Source: Algoriphagus machipongonensis
GTDB lineage: Bacteria; Bacteroidota; Bacteroidia; Cytophagales; Cyclobacteriaceae
Direction of reading: 5' to 3'
Length of the DNA stretch: 64,000 nucleotides
NCBI RefSeq assembly: GCF_000166275.1
Contig: NZ_CM001023.1
Location: 1,516,501-1,580,500 of the forward strand
A model generated the notes under the pieces. That model saw nothing but the letters and a program-made list of their open reading frames with translations. It was not told the origin of the DNA and ran no database searches. A program made the position numbers and the translations under genes. Positions 17,493-26,618 of the stretch are shown here, one piece after another (positions within the stretch are counted from its first letter, which is position 1; the number at the start of each line of letters is the position of its first letter).

Positions 17493-19292
17493 TTATTTTT
17501 TTCTGTTGGCATCTGCTGCCTTCATCGCATCTTCCAGTTTTTGCTGGAATTTAGATTTCTTCTTATTGGCATTTTTTCTCTTACTTTCTTCCACTTTCGC
17601 TCTGATCTTATCATCATCTACAAAAAGCTTGATTACCGCCTGCTGACCAAAAGTCACCATGTTGGAAACGAAGTAATAGAAACTCAAACCAGCAGGGTAG
17701 GAGTTTAGGATAAACATAAACATCACAGGCATGATGTATCCCAAATTCTTCATTGGGCCCGTAGCTGTGGTCAATTGATTGTTGAACTTGGTGTAAACAA
17801 TTTGAGAAACTGTCATCAACAAGGTGAACAAACTGACATGAGAGCCATAGAATGGAATCGTAAATGGCAGGTTGAAGAAGGTGTCATATGTAGACAAATC
17901 ATTTGCCCACAAGAATGACTCTTGTCTCAACTGGATTGCATTCGGAAAGAAGAAGAACATGGCAAACAAAAACGGCATTTGAAGTACCATAGGTAAACAC
18001 CCTGAAATTGGACTTACTCCGAGTTTCCCAAAGAGCTTCATTTGCTCTTGTTGCATCTTCGTTGGGTCATCCCCGTATTTTTCTTTTAGCTCATCAATTT
18101 CTGGCTTGATTACACGCATTTTCGCCATTCCTACATAAGACTTATAGGTAAGTGGTGAAAGCGCTAATTTGATAGCTAATACGATCAAAATAATGATCAC
18201 ACCATAATTAGAGAAAAACTTCTCCAGGAAGGCAAAAAGGTTAACGATGATGTATTTGTTTACCCAGCTTACAAAGAAGTAACCCATGTCTACATTCTTC
18301 TCAAAACCTTCAGTGACTTTTTTCAATCCTTTGTAGTTGTCAGGACCAAAATAGAATCTAAAGGAAGCTGTATTGTCTTTCAATGGGATGCTCAAAGAGG
18401 TTTCCATATACTTGACAAAAGAACTGTCGGCAGGAGTACTTTGTGCCAGGTTTACATCCTGAAATGTTTCATCGGCAATAATTCCTGCGGTAAAGAAGCG
18501 TTGGCTAAAACCAATCCATTTTACAGGCTCAGCAACTTGCTCTTGTTCTAAATCATCTCCAACTCCCAGGTTTTCATAGGAATCTGATGCCAAGAAGTAA
18601 TTGACTTGAGTTTTTCTTCTTGATTCACCAATGTCTCTTTCCTGCTTTCTAACCTGATCAGCCCAAGTAAACTGCAGCGAGTTGCCCGTAAAATAATTGG
18701 AGAAACGATCTATTTTAAGAGACTTGTGAACCTCATAGCTTCCATCTTTTAACGTGAAAGTTTGAATAATTTCACCACTTTCTGTTCCAGCACTTAGGGT
18801 TAAAGTATGTACCGCATTCCCCTCTTCATCTTGGCTTGAGTTTAGAGAAGGATTAAAATACAGGTCATTTAAATTAACACTCCCTGTGTTACTTTCTAAA
18901 CTAAAAGCCATTTTAGAACTCTCACTATCTATTAGGAGAAGAGGTTCTTGAGTCCAGCTTTTATACTCTTTAAGCTCTACCTCATTTACTGAGGCGCCTT
19001 TAGTAGAAATAGAAACTTTGATCAGATCATTTTCTAAAGTCACCAACTGCTCTTCACCGGAAGCTAATGTTGCTAATGCACCAAATTTTGCCAAATTAGC
19101 TTGAGAAATCATACTATCATTCTCTACTGGCGCTTGGCTTTCCATTGCCGGTTTTACATCCTGTACAGTCTCTGTCTGAGCAGGTGCTTCCACTTCCTCT
19201 ACTGGTACTTCAGGCCCACTCGCAAAAAAGAAGGAGTAGACCAAAATTACTGCTGCGAAGAGAATTAAACCTGTCGCTTGATTTTTGTCCAT
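17493..19292 (-). CDS. yidC: membrane protein insertase YidC
   Basis: Inserts and folds inner-membrane proteins, alone or with SecYEG. The 599 residues follow the Gram-negative layout: an N-terminal transmembrane helix (about 6-25), a large periplasmic beta domain (about 50-330), then the five-helix insertase core beginning near WVNKYIIVNLFAFLEKFF and including KLGVSPISGCLPMVLQMPFLFAMFFFF (split). The tail is Lys-rich. It is 42 bases downstream of pyrG, its usual neighbour in Bacteroidota. Confidence 0.97.
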   Translation of the reverse strand: MDKNQATGLILFAAVILVYSFFFASGPEVPVEEVEAPAQTETVQDVKPAMESQAPVENDSMISQANLAKFGALATLASGEEQLVTLENDLIKVSISTKGASVNEVELKEYKSWTQEPLLLIDSESSKMAFSLESNTGSVNLNDLYFNPSLNSSQDEEGNAVHTLTLSAGTESGEIIQTFTLKDGSYEVHKSLKIDRFSNYFTGNSLQFTWADQVRKQERDIGESRRKTQVNYFLASDSYENLGVGDDLEQEQVAEPVKWIGFSQRFFTAGIIADETFQDVNLAQSTPADSSFVKYMETSLSIPLKDNTASFRFYFGPDNYKGLKKVTEGFEKNVDMGYFFVSWVNKYIIVNLFAFLEKFFSNYGVIIILIVLAIKLALSPLTYKSYVGMAKMRVIKPEIDELKEKYGDDPTKMQQEQMKLFGKLGVSPISGCLPMVLQMPFLFAMFFFFPNAIQLRQESFLWANDLSTYDTFFNLPFTIPFYGSHVSLFTLLMTVSQIVYTKFNNQLTTATGPMKNLGYIMPVMFMFILNSYPAGLSFYYFVSNMVTFGQQAVIKLFVDDDKIRAKVEESKRKNANKKKSKFQQKLEDAMKAADANRKK

Positions 19293-19334
19293 AATTAAAG
19301 GATAGATTCGGGATACTGTTCCCGTAATAAAGTG

Positions 19335-20951
19335 TTACTTAATTTTATTATTGATCGCAGCTTGAATGAACCTTACAAACAAAGGCTGCGGTGACAATAC
19401 AGTGCTTTTATACTCTGGGTGAAATTGTACGCCCACAAACCAAGGATGGTTCTTTAGTTCGATAATTTCCACCAGTCCTGTATCTGGATTTTTTCCTGTA
19501 GCAAGCATTCCGTTCTTCTCCATTTCTTGAAGAAAATCGTTGTTAAACTCATAACGGTGACGGTGTCTTTCCTGAATTTTTGATTTTCCGTAAGCTTGGA
19601 ATGACTTACTTGGCTTTTTCAGGTCGCAAGCATACGAACCCAAACGCATTGTTCCGCCCATTTGATCGATTTTCTTTTGCTCTTCCATCAAAGCGATCAC
19701 TGGGTGAGGTGTATTTGGATCCATTTCTGTACTGTTAGCTTTGGTATGGCCAAGTACATTGCGGGCAAACTCAATTACTGCTACTTGCATTCCCAAGCAT
19801 ATACCTAAAAATGGGATTTTGTTTTCTCTGGCGAATTTTACGGTTTCAATTTTTCCTTCGAAACCTCTTTCTCCAAAGCCTGGTGCAACCAGTATTCCAT
19901 CCAAATCAACCAATTTCTCTTTAAAATTATCGGTATTGATTTCCTCTGAAGACAACAACTTCAAATTGACATGGCATTCAATGGATGCTCCTGCATGGGT
20001 AAATGCTTCTATAATGGACTTATAGGAATCTGGAAGTGAAACGTACTTTCCTATCAAACCAATGGTAACTTCCTGTGTTGGGTTTTTTAATTTGCCTAAG
20101 AAGTCTTTCCATTTTTCCAGATCAGTATTTTCTTTTGACGAAAGCTTCAGTTTAGTCATTACTCTTTCGTCAAGTTTTTCCTTTTTCATCAATAAAGGAA
20201 CATCATAAATGGAATCGGCATCCATTGCTTCAATCACTGAGTTTAACTGCACATTGCAGAAAAGAGCCAGTTTTTTCTTGACATCAGAAGGTAAATGATG
20301 TTCTGTTCTACATACTAGGATATCTGGTTGGATACCAGCTTCTAGCAATTGTTTCACTGAATGTTGTGTAGGCTTTGTTTTAAGCTCTTTTGCTGCACTC
20401 AGGTAAGGGATCAAGGTCAAATGAATAACCAGGAAGTTATTTGGTCCTAAATCCCAACGTGCTTGTCTTACAGCTTCAATAAAAGGCAATGACTCAATGT
20501 CACCCACACAACCTCCTATTTCTGTAATGATAACATCGTATTTGTTATCCTCGCTTAATTTATAAAAGTTGGACTTTATCTCATCTGTGATATGAGGAAT
20601 TACCTGAACAGTTTTTCCTAAAAACTCTCCCTTCCTTTCTTTCGTGATGACATTATTATAAATTCTACCTGTCGTCACATTGTTGTTTTGAGAAGTAGTG
20701 ACGTTTAGAAACCTTTCGTAATGACCAAGGTCTAAATCTGTCTCAGCTCCATCATCAGTCACGTAGCACTCCCCATGTTCATAGGGATTAAGTGTGCCCG
20801 GATCAATGTTTAGATAGGGGTCGAATTTTTGGATGGTTACCTTAAACCCTCTCGATTGTAGTAACTTACCTAGTGATGAGGCAATGATTCCTTTTCCGAG
20901 AGAGGAGGTGACTCCTCCTGTAATGAATATGTATTTTGTAGATGAGGCCAT
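19335..20951 (-). CDS. pyrG: CTP synthase
   Basis: Makes CTP from UTP, ATP and glutamine. The 538 residues comprise the synthetase domain ([11 protein letters not shown] at 12-22; ATP/Mg loop [19 protein letters not shown], about 43-61) and a C-terminal class I glutaminase with the nucleophile in [10 protein letters not shown] and the His/Glu pair in QFHPEYKS. All catalytic motifs look intact. Confidence 0.98.
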   Translation of the reverse strand: MASSTKYIFITGGVTSSLGKGIIASSLGKLLQSRGFKVTIQKFDPYLNIDPGTLNPYEHGECYVTDDGAETDLDLGHYERFLNVTTSQNNNVTTGRIYNNVITKERKGEFLGKTVQVIPHITDEIKSNFYKLSEDNKYDVIITEIGGCVGDIESLPFIEAVRQARWDLGPNNFLVIHLTLIPYLSAAKELKTKPTQHSVKQLLEAGIQPDILVCRTEHHLPSDVKKKLALFCNVQLNSVIEAMDADSIYDVPLLMKKEKLDERVMTKLKLSSKENTDLEKWKDFLGKLKNPTQEVTIGLIGKYVSLPDSYKSIIEAFTHAGASIECHVNLKLLSSEEINTDNFKEKLVDLDGILVAPGFGERGFEGKIETVKFARENKIPFLGICLGMQVAVIEFARNVLGHTKANSTEMDPNTPHPVIALMEEQKKIDQMGGTMRLGSYACDLKKPSKSFQAYGKSKIQERHRHRYEFNNDFLQEMEKNGMLATGKNPDTGLVEIIELKNHPWFVGVQFHPEYKSTVLSPQPLFVRFIQAAINNKIK

Positions 20952-21560
20952 AAGAATGAAGGCAGGATGAAATTGATTGAATTCTTATGGGGCTCAAAAT
21001 TACGGAATTTTCCCGATTAAGGGACTTTTTGTTCTTTTGATTTTAATAAAATCGAGAATTTAATGATCTAAATGATTAGGTGTCTTTTTTTTCAATGTAT
21101 TTAAAGTTGCTAAATCATTGTGAAACAAAAATTTGTGTATGACGATTTGACTATCTAAATGTATCGTTTAACAAGAGGTTTATTGATGAAAATGATGGCA
21201 ATTGATTATTATTTAAAATATTTGATGGATGAGGGTGGGTTTTTGATTTCCAACTCAAAAAAAGTGTTTTTATTATACTTTTATTTAAAAAACTAGTTGG
21301 GAAATATTTATTTCATTCTTTTCAATAATATTTAATTAAAAATAATGAGGGGAATTGCCTCCGTCCATTCTGGGGATTGAATGTTTGATAAATATAATTT
21401 AAGGTAGAGGGTCTATTATGAAGATCATTGATTTTATAATTTAAGTTTTAGGGTAAATAAAATTTATATAAAAATCCCTAAAAATCATTTATTAAATTTC
21501 TTTTGATTTCACATTATTATATATATTGCGTTAGGATATTTTACAAATGAATAATTTTAT
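20952..21560. other. 609-base AT-rich spacer
   Basis: Very AT-rich region between pyrG (minus) and the HTH gene at 21561 (plus). It holds a 36-codon frame at 21186-21296 (starting MKMMAIDYYLKYL) that may be chance. Otherwise there is no recognisable gene, tRNA or hairpin terminator. It is unusually long for this gene-dense window. Confidence 0.5.
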
Positions 21561-21968
21561 ATGAAAGATTTGATTAAGGAGTCTATCAGCGACTTGAAAA
21601 AAAGTGAAGGGTTTGTTTACGTTACTGCAGATGGTGATAAAATAGATTTACATGAGGCAGCATCAAAAGGAATCGCTGTTACTCCTGTGGATCCAAAAAC
21701 TGAAGTTATTAAAAAACTAGAAGCTGCAGGCTTATTTTTAATGGATGGGAAATTCCTAAATGATTTAAATGAATTGATTAGCTTAATCAATGGATCAGGG
21801 GCCTCCAAAGTAAAAACTGGTAAAAGAAGAACTTTTACAGATGCTGAAAAAAGTAAGATTGTAGAGGAATGGAAAAAGGTTGAAGCTGCAGGTAAAAAGA
21901 CAAAAGCTGCTTTCGCAAGAGAAATAGGTGTTGGCTATCAAACATTCATCAATTGGTTGAGAAATTGA
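21561..21968 (+). CDS. HTH-domain protein of unknown function (135 aa)
   Basis: The C-terminal half reads as a homeodomain-like/transposase-type helix-turn-helix: TGKRRTFTDAEKSKIVEEW (about 91-109), a spacer helix, then AAFAREIGVGYQTFINWLR (about 116-134). The N-terminal half (1-75) is a small alpha/beta region with no known motif. No transposase catalytic domain or inverted repeats flank it, so it is not an obvious IS remnant. A DNA-binding regulator is plausible. It is isolated behind an AT-rich spacer and has its own terminator. Confidence 0.7.
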   Translation: MKDLIKESISDLKKSEGFVYVTADGDKIDLHEAASKGIAVTPVDPKTEVIKKLEAAGLFLMDGKFLNDLNELISLINGSGASKVKTGKRRTFTDAEKSKIVEEWKKVEAAGKKTKAAFAREIGVGYQTFINWLRN

Positions 21969-21995
21969 TATTTTAATTATTTGATAAGTTTAAAT

Positions 21996-22027
21996 AAAAA
22001 AAGACAACCGATCGGTTGTCTTTTTTT
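21996..22027. terminator. perfectly palindromic bidirectional terminator
   Basis: AAAAAAAGACAACC-GATC-GGTTGTCTTTTTTT is a perfect 14-bp stem with A and T runs on both sides. It serves the HTH gene (plus) and the sigma/anti-sigma pair (minus). Confidence 0.9.
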
Positions 22028-22028
22028 A

Positions 22029-22439
22029 TTACCCTAATTTAAATCTCTTGGATTGATATAATATCCAGGTTAGGAATAATAAAGTAAATGAAAAGATCGA
22101 AGTGCTGAATATTGGACCAAGATGAATTTTCGGTAAACTTATATGTGGAATTGATTTTATTGTAAACGAACTTCCAAAGTCTGGAATTTGATTCCATAAA
22201 GTTGATGAGCTATTGTCATTTGGTATAAACAAAATTGTCATTAGTACCAAAAACACAATTAGAGACGCTATTAGTTTGAGTCCCAGTGGAGAAATTACAG
22301 GTTTATATTGAAACGAATGTGCATTCTCTATCCTTGACAGGACTTTCAAGTGAAAATCATTTGAGAGATTTTCAGGCCCTGCTTCCTTAATCCAGTTTCT
22401 TATTTGCTGGTCATTCATATTTGAATCTAAATTATTCAT
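22029..22439 (-). CDS. putative anti-sigma factor, membrane protein
   Basis: The 136 residues have a short cytoplasmic N-terminal domain (1-65, MNDQQIRNWIKEAGPENLS) followed by two transmembrane helices (about 67-86 and 111-127). It has no recognised named domain. It starts inside the last codons of the ECF sigma gene (4-base overlap), the standard place for an anti-sigma. The role is inferred from position and topology. Confidence 0.65.
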   Translation of the reverse strand: MNNLDSNMNDQQIRNWIKEAGPENLSNDFHLKVLSRIENAHSFQYKPVISPLGLKLIASLIVFLVLMTILFIPNDNSSSTLWNQIPDFGSSFTIKSIPHISLPKIHLGPIFSTSIFSFTLLFLTWILYQSKRFKLG

Positions 22440-23011
22440 AGCAAATGGGAAATTTCTTTCTTTGTGAATTTCTGCAAGGAGATTAACATGTTTTTTCTTC
22501 CCCTGTGCAAAAGTATTTTTATATGTGACTCTGAAAGCTCTGTAATCACTTCAATTTCCTTGATACTTTGCTCTTCTAAATAGAATAAAGTAAGTACCGC
22601 AGACTCTGTAGCTTTCAATCCATCCAATGCATTTTTTATCAGGTCTTTTCTTTCTTGCAAATGAAGTAATTCAAGTCCATTACTGAAATCATCAACAGGT
22701 AACTTGAGGTCTGTAACCTCATCGATATCTATCATGATATTTTTCATTTTCCTCAATCGACCTAATGCCTCATGGTAAACGATCTTATAAAGCCAAGTGG
22801 TAAATTTCGACTTTCTTTCGAATTTTTTCAAAGAATCGTAAACCTTCATGAAACTATCCTGAGTAGCTTCCTCTGCCTCTTCTGAATTTTTAAGTATTCT
22901 ATACGCAAGGGTATAGGCATAGTTTTGATGCTTTTGAATCAATTGTCCAAAAGCATGCCTATCTCCAGCTAAAGTCTTTTCTATGTAATAGAGGTCGTTT
23001 TCGAAATGCAT
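22436..23011 (-). CDS. ECF-type RNA polymerase sigma factor
   Basis: The 191 residues contain sigma region 2 (about 15-85: AYTLAYRILKNSEEAEEATQ, then KFTTWLYKIVYHEAL) and region 4 (about 130-180: VLTLFYLEEQSIKEIEVITE, then ILLHRGRKNM). There is no region 1 or 3. Region 4 is followed by a short basic tail. Overlaps the putative anti-sigma gene and is divergent from a DUF6249 membrane-protein gene across an inverted repeat that may carry its own promoters. Confidence 0.92.
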   Translation of the reverse strand: MHFENDLYYIEKTLAGDRHAFGQLIQKHQNYAYTLAYRILKNSEEAEEATQDSFMKVYDSLKKFERKSKFTTWLYKIVYHEALGRLRKMKNIMIDIDEVTDLKLPVDDFSNGLELLHLQERKDLIKNALDGLKATESAVLTLFYLEEQSIKEIEVITELSESHIKILLHRGRKNMLISLQKFTKKEISHLL

Positions 23012-23042
23012 TCTTTTCTTAGATGCAATAAGTCATCTAGAA

Positions 23043-23074
23043 GTTACAAATAATTTTTTTTATGATTTTGTAAC
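23043..23074. promoter_or_regulatory. inverted repeat in the divergent sigma/DUF6249 promoter region
   Basis: GTTACAAA (23043-23050) and TTTGTAAC (23067-23074) form an 8-bp inverted repeat separated by 16 bases. Read outward, each half presents TTTGTAAC, resembling an ECF -35 element, towards the flanking gene. The simplest reading is two divergent ECF promoters used by the adjacent sigma factor; a dimeric repressor site is the alternative. Confidence 0.5.
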
Positions 23075-23122
23075 CTTTTCTCCCCAGGCATCATCAAAGA
23101 GTAAAACCTAATAATTAAAATC

Positions 23123-23458
23123 ATGGATGTAACCACAGTACTTGTAACCCTAACTATATTTTCCACCATCTTTGGGGTTGTTTACTTGTTTCTAACCACA
23201 AGAAATAAGGAGAGATTAGCATTAATAGAAAAAGGAGCAGATGCCAGTTTATTTAATACAGGCAAAAAATTCAGCTTTTCAGAAGTGGTAATGAATTTGG
23301 CTCTATTGGGTATCGGTGTTGGCGTTGGAGTACTGATGGGTGAACTCCTAAGTATTATTGGAATGAATTCTGATGTATCCTTTCCTGCTTGTATCTTTAT
23401 TTTTGGTGGCCTAGGATTATTAGCAAGTGTTTTTGCGAATAAAAAATATTCAAATTAA
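23123..23458 (+). CDS. DUF6249-type small membrane protein
   Basis: The 111 residues have a transmembrane helix at about 5-23, a cytoplasmic loop KERLALIEKGADASLF (about 30-45) and two further helices (about 58-80 and 87-104). The arrangement, with ERLALIEKG after the first helix, fits DUF6249. Such genes commonly lie beside ECF sigma genes in Bacteroidota, as here. Probably part of the same regulatory unit; function unknown. Confidence 0.8.
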   Translation: MDVTTVLVTLTIFSTIFGVVYLFLTTRNKERLALIEKGADASLFNTGKKFSFSEVVMNLALLGIGVGVGVLMGELLSIIGMNSDVSFPACIFIFGGLGLLASVFANKKYSN

Positions 23459-23486
23459 GCCATTACAACATATTTAACTTCACAAT

Positions 23487-23515
23487 AACCTCCTGTAATC
23501 AGGAGGTTTTTTTTT
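23487..23515 (+). terminator. intrinsic terminator after the DUF6249 gene
   Basis: AACCTCCTG-TAAT-CAGGAGGTT, a 9-bp perfect stem followed by seven T residues. Confidence 0.9.
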
Positions 23516-23519
23516 GTTT

Positions 23520-24050
23520 ATGTTTTTAGAAAGGGCTGCTCTCGATATTCTGATTATTTTTGTGTCAAAATTAAAAGCCTTGGATCATTCTCAGTTTCTA
23601 AAATCATTTAAAAAAGAAGGAGTTCTCACAATAAAAGAGGGAAACGGTAAAAACTTGACTTTGATGTCGCAGGATCAATGGACGCCTGCTATGGGTAATG
23701 ATTGGATTTATTTATTATTCGATTTATTTCAAATTAGATCAGTTTGTGAGCAATTCTCTGAGGTGTCTTTAGACATCGTAGAGTTCGCCTCCAAACCTAC
23801 GATCTATCATAGTGATGCAAATAAGATATTATCGAAAGGGCCAATCAAAGAAGGGGTATTGAAGTTTTCTTTGATCCGTGAGCCTAACTGGAATAAATTT
23901 CTTTTTCAGATTGCCCAACCTGTTTTGGTGCAACTTAATTCAGATAGAAAAGCAGAACTAAAAACTGATTTATATTTCCCTTTATTTAGCTCTAGCACCA
24001 AAGAGTTGTATCTAGGAGCAGAAGGAGAGGTTAAAATTTTGAAAAGATGA
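23520..24050 (+). CDS. hypothetical protein, translationally coupled to the CCA-adding enzyme
   Basis: 176 residues from the ATG at 23520. A TTG at 23514 is in frame but lies against the terminator T run and is less likely. The protein is soluble-looking, with FLKSFKKEGVLTIKEGNGKN near the N-terminus and a beta-rich C-terminal half. No motif was recognised. Its stop overlaps the start of the next gene by 4 bases, so the two are cotranscribed. The start directly after a terminator implies a promoter within the upstream gene or very close, which makes the exact start uncertain. Confidence 0.65.
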   Translation: MFLERAALDILIIFVSKLKALDHSQFLKSFKKEGVLTIKEGNGKNLTLMSQDQWTPAMGNDWIYLLFDLFQIRSVCEQFSEVSLDIVEFASKPTIYHSDANKILSKGPIKEGVLKFSLIREPNWNKFLFQIAQPVLVQLNSDRKAELKTDLYFPLFSSSTKELYLGAEGEVKILKR

Positions 24051-25498
24051 ATTTTAAATCACATCTAGACGAAATAGAAGTGTTTAGTAAAGTGGCCAAA
24101 GCTGCCCAAGATCTAGGTCTAGAAGCCTATGTGGTCGGTGGGTATGTTCGTGACCTTATTTTAAACAGAAAAAAGTCCGATAAAAGAGATATTGATTTTA
24201 CCTGTGTGGGCAGTGGGATAGAGCTGGCAGAGGAAGTAGCTAAAAATTTTGATTACCATGTTCCGGTTTCTGTATTCAAAAACTTTGGGACAGCCATGGT
24301 AAAATTGGAAGAATGGGAGTTGGAGTTTGTGGGAGCGAGAAAAGAGTCTTATCGCTCAGAATCCCGAAAGCCTATCGTGGAAGATGGTACGCTTCAAGAA
24401 GACTTAGAGCGAAGAGATTTTACGATAAATGCCATGGCGATTTCACTTCACGCTAGCAACTATGGTGATTTGCTGGATCCTTTTGAAGGATTAGTGGATT
24501 TGAAGCGTAAAACTATTCGAACACCCTTAGAGCCCTCGATTACATTTTCGGATGATCCTTTAAGGATGCTTCGAGCTATCCGTTTTGCAGCTCAACTTGA
24601 TTTTGATATTGATCCTGATACCTTTTATGCGATCACCCAAAATGCGCATAGATTAAGAATTATATCTGGCGAAAGAATTATAGACGAGCTTAATAAAATC
24701 ATGTTGGTGCCGAAGCCTTCCTATGGTTTTAAACTTTTGTTTGCAAGTAAGTTATTGCATGAGTTTTTTCCAGAAATGGTAGAGCTTCAAGGTGTGGATT
24801 CAGTCGACGATAAATCACATAAAGATAATTTCTACCATACACTACAGGTATTGGACAATGTCTCTGTCATGAGCGAGGATCTTTGGCTTAGATGGGCAGC
24901 TGTTCTACATGATATAGCCAAACCAGCTACTAAACGCTTTAATAAGAAAGTGGGCTGGACCTTTCATGGGCATGAGGATAAAGGGGCAAGGATGACTCCT
25001 GGGATCTTTAGGAGGTTAAAGCTTCCTATGGATGATCGGATGAAGTTTGTCCAAAAATTGGTTCGATTACATCTTCGCCCAATTGCATTGGTGAAGGATG
25101 AGGTGACTGACTCAGCATTAAGACGGTTGTTGTTTGATGCGGGAGATGACATTGATTCACTTATGAAGCTATGCAGGGCGGATGTAACTTCAAAAAATAA
25201 CCGAAGAGTTAAGCGATATTTGGAAAACTTCGATAAAGTGGAGAAGAAATTGATGGAAGTGGAAGAAAAAGACCAAGTCCGAAATTTTCAACCCCCAATA
25301 TCAGGAGAAGAAATTATGGAAACTTTTGGTCTTTCCCCTTCAAAAATCGTTGGAGAGATCAAAGAAGAAATTAAAGAAGCTATATTGGAGGGCAAAATTC
25401 AAAACAAGCCCGATAAAGCGAGAGAGTTGATGTATGAGATAGCCAAATCAAAAGGCGTTTCTCCCATCAAGGATCTTCCAAAATCATCATCAAAATAA
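24047..25498 (+). CDS. cca: CCA tRNA nucleotidyltransferase with HD domain
   Basis: Adds or repairs the 3' CCA of tRNAs; the tRNA-Gln in this window lacks an encoded CCA, consistent with the need. The 483 residues show the nucleotidyltransferase G-loop YVVGGYVRDLIL (28-39), metal ligands in RDIDFTC (47-53), the ERRDFTINAMA block (about 121-131) and an HD domain with LHDIAKPAT (about 287-295). A poly(A) polymerase activity is the main alternative within the family. Confidence 0.93.
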   Translation: MNFKSHLDEIEVFSKVAKAAQDLGLEAYVVGGYVRDLILNRKKSDKRDIDFTCVGSGIELAEEVAKNFDYHVPVSVFKNFGTAMVKLEEWELEFVGARKESYRSESRKPIVEDGTLQEDLERRDFTINAMAISLHASNYGDLLDPFEGLVDLKRKTIRTPLEPSITFSDDPLRMLRAIRFAAQLDFDIDPDTFYAITQNAHRLRIISGERIIDELNKIMLVPKPSYGFKLLFASKLLHEFFPEMVELQGVDSVDDKSHKDNFYHTLQVLDNVSVMSEDLWLRWAAVLHDIAKPATKRFNKKVGWTFHGHEDKGARMTPGIFRRLKLPMDDRMKFVQKLVRLHLRPIALVKDEVTDSALRRLLFDAGDDIDSLMKLCRADVTSKNNRRVKRYLENFDKVEKKLMEVEEKDQVRNFQPPISGEEIMETFGLSPSKIVGEIKEEIKEAILEGKIQNKPDKARELMYEIAKSKGVSPIKDLPKSSSK

Positions 25499-25510
25499 AA
25501 ATTAATAAAA

Positions 25511-26221
25511 ATGAAGCGCGTATTATTCATGCTGCTATTGGCATTAAGTGCCAGTCCGATTATTGCCCAGACGGAAACAAATGATTCGATACCAAGATTG
25601 GATCAGAAAACAAGAAGAGTCTTAAATTCTCAAGACCAAGCAGCTTTTCAATTATCACAGCGGTATGCTGACCCATTGGTAGGTAGAGTTAAACTCTATG
25701 AGTTGATGGTGAGAAATCCTGAAGATATGAGGTATCCTGAGTTGTTGGCAAGTAAGTATTTTGAAAGCAACCAATATACCTCTGCAGCACTCGTTGCAAT
25801 GGATATTTTAAGTGTCAATGATAAGAGTGTGGGAGCATTGGAAATTGCTGCATTTTCACTTGAACAAGTGGGAGCCTTGGATAGAGCTTTGCCTCACTTC
25901 GAAAGCTTGTATTTGTTGACTGGAGATAACTTCAGTTTGTACAAATCTGCATTTATCCAATACTCGCTAAAGCGATATGAAGAAGCTCTTAATTCGGTAA
26001 ATATGTTGGTGAAAAATGTCACCGCGGAAGATAAGATCGGCTTTAATACTGAAGCAGGGGTTACACAAGAAGTAAGTATGAAGGCTGCAGCCCTTAACTT
26101 AAAAGGAATGATTTATTTGGATCAAGGATCAAAGCCAGAAGCTAAAACGGCTTTTGAAGAAGCGATTCAGCTAGATCCTAATTATGAATTGGCAAAAGAG
26201 AATCTTAAGAAAGCTCAATAA
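25511..26221 (+). CDS. exported tetratricopeptide-repeat protein
   Basis: The N-terminal signal peptide (about 1-19, ending PIIAQ) is followed by helical repeats. The clearest TPR is the last one, LNLKGMIYLDQGSKPEAKTA (about 195-214) with EEAIQLDPNYELAKENLKKA after it. Total 236 residues. Probably periplasmic and scaffold-like. It begins 12 bases after cca and is likely in the same transcript. Specific function unknown. Confidence 0.85.
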   Translation: MKRVLFMLLLALSASPIIAQTETNDSIPRLDQKTRRVLNSQDQAAFQLSQRYADPLVGRVKLYELMVRNPEDMRYPELLASKYFESNQYTSAALVAMDILSVNDKSVGALEIAAFSLEQVGALDRALPHFESLYLLTGDNFSLYKSAFIQYSLKRYEEALNSVNMLVKNVTAEDKIGFNTEAGVTQEVSMKAAALNLKGMIYLDQGSKPEAKTAFEEAIQLDPNYELAKENLKKAQ

Positions 26222-26244
26222 TTATAGATTAGCTTAACCCATTT

Positions 26245-26272
26245 AAAGGCTGGTGAATAACCGGCCTTTTTT
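26245..26272. terminator. terminator between the TPR gene and a small membrane protein gene
   Basis: AAAGGCTGGT pairs with ACCGGCCTTT (one T-G wobble) around a short loop and is followed by T residues on the plus strand. Confidence 0.8.
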
Positions 26273-26273
26273 A

Positions 26274-26483
26274 TTAGAAAAATAAAAAATAAGCGAGGGT
26301 AGTTGATACTACTGAGATAGAAAAGCTCACTAGTAGTATTTTTGAATAGTTAGTTACCAGATTTCGACCATGTCCTCCTTGGGCGACTACTGTCTTATAT
26401 GGTTTGATAATCTCTTGGGTTAATGCCAAGCTTCCAAAGAAATAGATGGACAAAATCAAAAATAAACTTGCTGCTAGTTCCAT
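26274..26483 (-). CDS. small two-helix membrane protein (69 aa)
   Basis: The 69 residues have hydrophobic helices at about 3-22 and 48-68, separated by a polar loop VAQGGHGRNLVTNYSK. An exact TAnnTTTG promoter element lies 17 bases before the ATG, and the frame ends at a terminator, which supports it as a real gene. Function not recognised. Confidence 0.65.
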   Translation of the reverse strand: MELAASLFLILSIYFFGSLALTQEIIKPYKTVVAQGGHGRNLVTNYSKILLVSFSISVVSTTLAYFLFF

Positions 26484-26499
26484 GGGCTTTCGTTTTTAA

Positions 26500-26507
26500 C
26501 AAATGTA
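26500..26507 (-). promoter_or_regulatory. candidate -7 element for the 69-aa membrane protein
   Basis: TACATTTG on the minus strand matches TAnnTTTG exactly, 17 bases upstream of the start codon. No good TTTG -33 element was found at the usual spacing. Confidence 0.4.
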
Positions 26508-26563
26508 ATCGCCTGTAAATTTTTTTAAGACTATTTCTGAAAACTTAACAATTTGATAATGAA

Positions 26564-26597
26564 CAAAAAAAGAGACTCGGGTATCCGAGTCTCTTTT
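26564..26597 (-). terminator. intrinsic terminator after the S8 protease
   Basis: AAAAGAGACTCGG (26568-26580) pairs perfectly with CCGAGTCTCTTTT (26585-26597) around GTAT; T residues follow on the minus strand. Confidence 0.9.
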
Positions 26598-26618
26598 ATT
26601 TTGTGATATTTAGTCTCC

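Noticed and set aside
21186..21296. 36-codon frame in the spacer before the HTH gene
   Set aside because: Too short and too AT-rich to separate from chance; kept only as a remark on the spacer.
21561..21968. HTH protein as an IS3-type OrfA remnant
   Set aside because: The HTH is transposase-like, but there is no OrfB, no terminal inverted repeat and no target duplication.
23514..23519. TTG start for the 178-codon frame before cca
   Set aside because: It lies in the T run of the preceding terminator; the ATG at 23520 is two codons later.
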